Made by a program: the position numbers and the translations under genes. From Thaumasiovibrio sp047250365 (GTDB lineage: Bacteria > Pseudomonadota > Gammaproteobacteria > Enterobacterales > Vibrionaceae), in contig NZ_JBLBVL010000004.1 in NCBI RefSeq assembly GCF_047250365.1, forward strand, positions 62,001 to 126,000: 64,000 bases of DNA. Direction: 5' to 3'. The notes beneath the pieces are model-generated. The model was not told the DNA's origin. It ran no database searches and worked only from the letters and a program-made list of their open reading frames with translations. Below, piece by piece: positions 62,527 to 64,000 of the stretch; the first letter of the stretch is position 1; the number at the start of each line of letters is the position of its first letter.

Positions 62527-62568
62527 CCTTCATGCCTAAACCCATTGTAATGGCATGGAGGTTTTTTT
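62527..62568 (+). promoter_or_regulatory. Hairpin plus T-run sequestering the hppD ribosome-binding site
   Basis: CCTTCATGCC (62527-62536) pairs with GGCATGGAGG (62552-62561) over ten pairs, one being G-T, around a 15-base loop. The GGAGG in the 3' arm is the Shine-Dalgarno of hppD. Seven T residues (62562-62568) then lead to the ATG at 62569. It can serve as a terminator for the GNAT gene and as a translation switch for hppD. Confidence 0.75.
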
Positions 62569-63651
62569 ATGCAATCGATAGAGTTTAATCCGCTTGGAAC
62601 CGATGGCTTCGAGTTTGTTGAATACACTGCGTTGAGTGCTTCTGGTATTCAGGATCTAAAGCAGTTGTTTACAATGTTAGGTTTTGCGCTCATTGCTAAA
62701 CATCGCCACAAAGCTGTTTGGTTGTATCGCCAAGGTGATATTAACTTCATCATAAACGGTGAAACCTGTGGTCAGGCTAAGCAATTTGCTACGCAACATG
62801 GCAGCAGTGTTAATGCAATGGCTTTTCGTGTTCACGATGCTTCTGTTGCCATGGAATATGCCATCTCTAAAGGGGCAAAGCGAATGCCCTATCAATCTGG
62901 TCCGATGGAGCTTTCAATACCTGCGATTGAAGGCATTGGTGGCGCTTACCTCTACTTTGTGGACCGATACCATGATAATGGGTCAATTTACGATATTGAT
63001 TTTGTCTACGTTGATGATATTGATCGCCGTTTGGGTGAAGCAAGTGTGGGCTTAATCTCGATTGATCACCTCACGCACAATGTTTATCGTGGCAATATGG
63101 CCAAGTGGGCTCAATTTTACGAGCAGATCGCCAATTTCAAAGAGATTCGTCATTTTGATATTCAAGGCAAGATGACGGGACTGCTATCGCAGGCCATGAC
63201 CTCGCCGTGCGGAAAGATACGCATCCCGATTAATGAATCTCATGATGATAAGTCGCAGATCGCTGAATACCTGAAAGCATATAAAGGTGAGGGAATTCAG
63301 CATATTGCACTCAGCACCAATGATATTTACGCCACTGTACGTAAACTGAAGCAAAACGGCGTGAGTTTTATGAATACCCCAGACAGCTATTACGAATTAA
63401 CGGAGCAGCGTTTACCTGGGCATAACGAGGCTATCGATCAGTTAAAAGCGTTAAGGATATTGATTGATGGTGATGCGAGTGGTTTGTTGCTGCAGATTTT
63501 TACGGACACCGTTATCGGCCCGGTGTTTTTTGAAATAATTCAGAGAAAAGGGAATCAGGGCTTTGGAGAAGGAAATTTCAAAGCCCTATTTGAGTCGATT
63601 GAACAGGATCAGATTAAGCGCGGAGTGTTACGACCGACGGATGAAGATTAA
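62569..63651 (+). CDS. hppD: 4-Hydroxyphenylpyruvate dioxygenase (VllY-like)
   Basis: The non-heme iron enzyme turns 4-hydroxyphenylpyruvate into homogentisate in tyrosine breakdown; excess homogentisate gives pyomelanin. The 360-residue protein has the iron ligands His167 (IDHLTH), His245 (GIQHIAL) and Glu322 (VFFEIIQRKG), with GLLLQIFTDT. Vibrio vulnificus VllY and legiolysin are named relatives. Downstream homogentisate genes are not seen because the next gene is convergent. Translation may be controlled by the hairpin at 62527. Confidence 0.93.
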   Translation: MQSIEFNPLGTDGFEFVEYTALSASGIQDLKQLFTMLGFALIAKHRHKAVWLYRQGDINFIINGETCGQAKQFATQHGSSVNAMAFRVHDASVAMEYAISKGAKRMPYQSGPMELSIPAIEGIGGAYLYFVDRYHDNGSIYDIDFVYVDDIDRRLGEASVGLISIDHLTHNVYRGNMAKWAQFYEQIANFKEIRHFDIQGKMTGLLSQAMTSPCGKIRIPINESHDDKSQIAEYLKAYKGEGIQHIALSTNDIYATVRKLKQNGVSFMNTPDSYYELTEQRLPGHNEAIDQLKALRILIDGDASGLLLQIFTDTVIGPVFFEIIQRKGNQGFGEGNFKALFESIEQDQIKRGVLRPTDED

Positions 63652-64000
63652 GCGGCTTGCTGTTGGCCTTTCCATTGAAAATGATGATTGGGTTTTTTCT
63701 CGACCAAACCTTGCTCGAGTAGACGAAAGAAAAGTTCATCAACCTGATCGCCTGAAAGGGCAAAGTGCGCGGCGACCGCTTTCTTCTGACACGGAATCTG
63801 GGCGGTACTAATCAGATGAATAACGTTTTGTGTAAGGTCATCGTGTGTGGGTAGCCATACTGCAGATTTGTGCATGACTGCAGTGCTGGGGAACTCGGTT
63901 GTTGTTGAAGGTTCAGCATAAGGTGAGCTACTTTCATGTGGTAGTTCGTTTATTTGCGCGGCTTTTGGGGCGGTGAGCATGTCACCGAGTGGGTGAGAGG
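63648..64000 (-). CDS. C-terminal part of an unidentified protein, cut by window edge
   Basis: The minus-strand frame is open through the window edge (an internal ATG at 63980 is only a possible start). The visible part has a Pro/Ser/Thr-rich, possibly disordered segment, then a compact C-terminal winged-helix-like domain (about VIHLISTAQIPCQKKAVAAH...VDELFFRLLEQGLVEKKPNHHF). It overlaps the hppD stop by four bases, tail to tail. The family is not recognised. Confidence 0.6.
   Translation of the reverse strand, partial: SHPLGDMLTAPKAAQINELPHESSSPYAEPSTTTEFPSTAVMHKSAVWLPTHDDLTQNVIHLISTAQIPCQKKAVAAHFALSGDQVDELFFRLLEQGLVEKKPNHHFQWKGQQQAA

Overview
The window looks like a chromosomal segment of a Vibrionaceae gammaproteobacterium, most likely Vibrio. 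The grounds are the Vibrio-type 368-residue PurC, CheV, a VllY-like 4-hydroxyphenylpyruvate dioxygenase, DUF3010 and YfcZ/YiiS-family proteins, PurR boxes of the enterobacterial/vibrio type, and moderate GC with short gammaproteobacterial intergenic regions. This is a judgement from protein resemblance; no database search was possible. No rRNA, tRNA, CRISPR, prophage or insertion sequence was recognised.

Region 1-13969 is one carbohydrate locus whose gene set matches beta-1,2-glucan (sophorooligosaccharide) use. It holds the end of an outer-membrane porin, a surface lipoprotein with a glucoamylase-like fold signature, an ABC ATPase, a giant GH94 phosphorylase of the 1,2-beta-oligoglucan phosphorylase size class, a LacI regulator, a solute-binding protein, two permeases, a small membrane-anchored protein of unknown role and a GH3 beta-glucosidase. 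Palindromic GAAACGTTTC sites flank the ATPase promoter, and a near match precedes lacI. The proposed flow is: the lipoprotein cuts glucan outside, the porin and ABC system import oligomers, the phosphorylase makes glucose 1-phosphate, and the GH3 enzyme hydrolyses the remaining disaccharide.

Region 14290-26464 carries ecotin, L-serine dehydratase with an AraC regulator, a structured leader-like element with a small ORF, CutA, a LysR regulator divergent from a formate/nitrite-channel protein fused to CBS domains, malic enzyme divergent from a ROK sugar kinase, and an exported amidohydrolase preceded by six 9-bp tandem repeats. Region 26685-36345 has a Lon-like ATP-dependent protease, an acyl-CoA ligase, a run of small accessory genes (AhpD-like, two secreted unknowns, a pentapeptide-repeat protein, an XRE/S24-like regulator) and a second exported amidohydrolase.

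Region 36461-50887 includes purC under a PurR box, an ABC exporter, an exonuclease, a rhomboid, an M15-like peptidase, a META-domain lipoprotein, alanine dehydrogenase with two CRP-like sites, aspartoacylase, a large FAD/Fe-S D-lactate-dehydrogenase-type enzyme, and a purine permease preceded by both a PurR box and a well-formed guanine-class purine riboswitch. Region 50991-64000 contains a strongly initiated 50-residue ORF, AlkD-like DNA repair, DUF1275 and CDF membrane proteins, regulators, an OpgC-like acyltransferase fused to a DUF2141-like domain, an adenine/adenosine deaminase, CheV, small conserved proteins, and hppD, whose ribosome-binding site lies inside a strong hairpin.

The most promising leads are the beta-1,2-glucan locus with its unassigned lipoprotein and small membrane protein, the doubly purine-controlled permease, the hppD hairpin, and the unassigned structured element near 17.4 kb.
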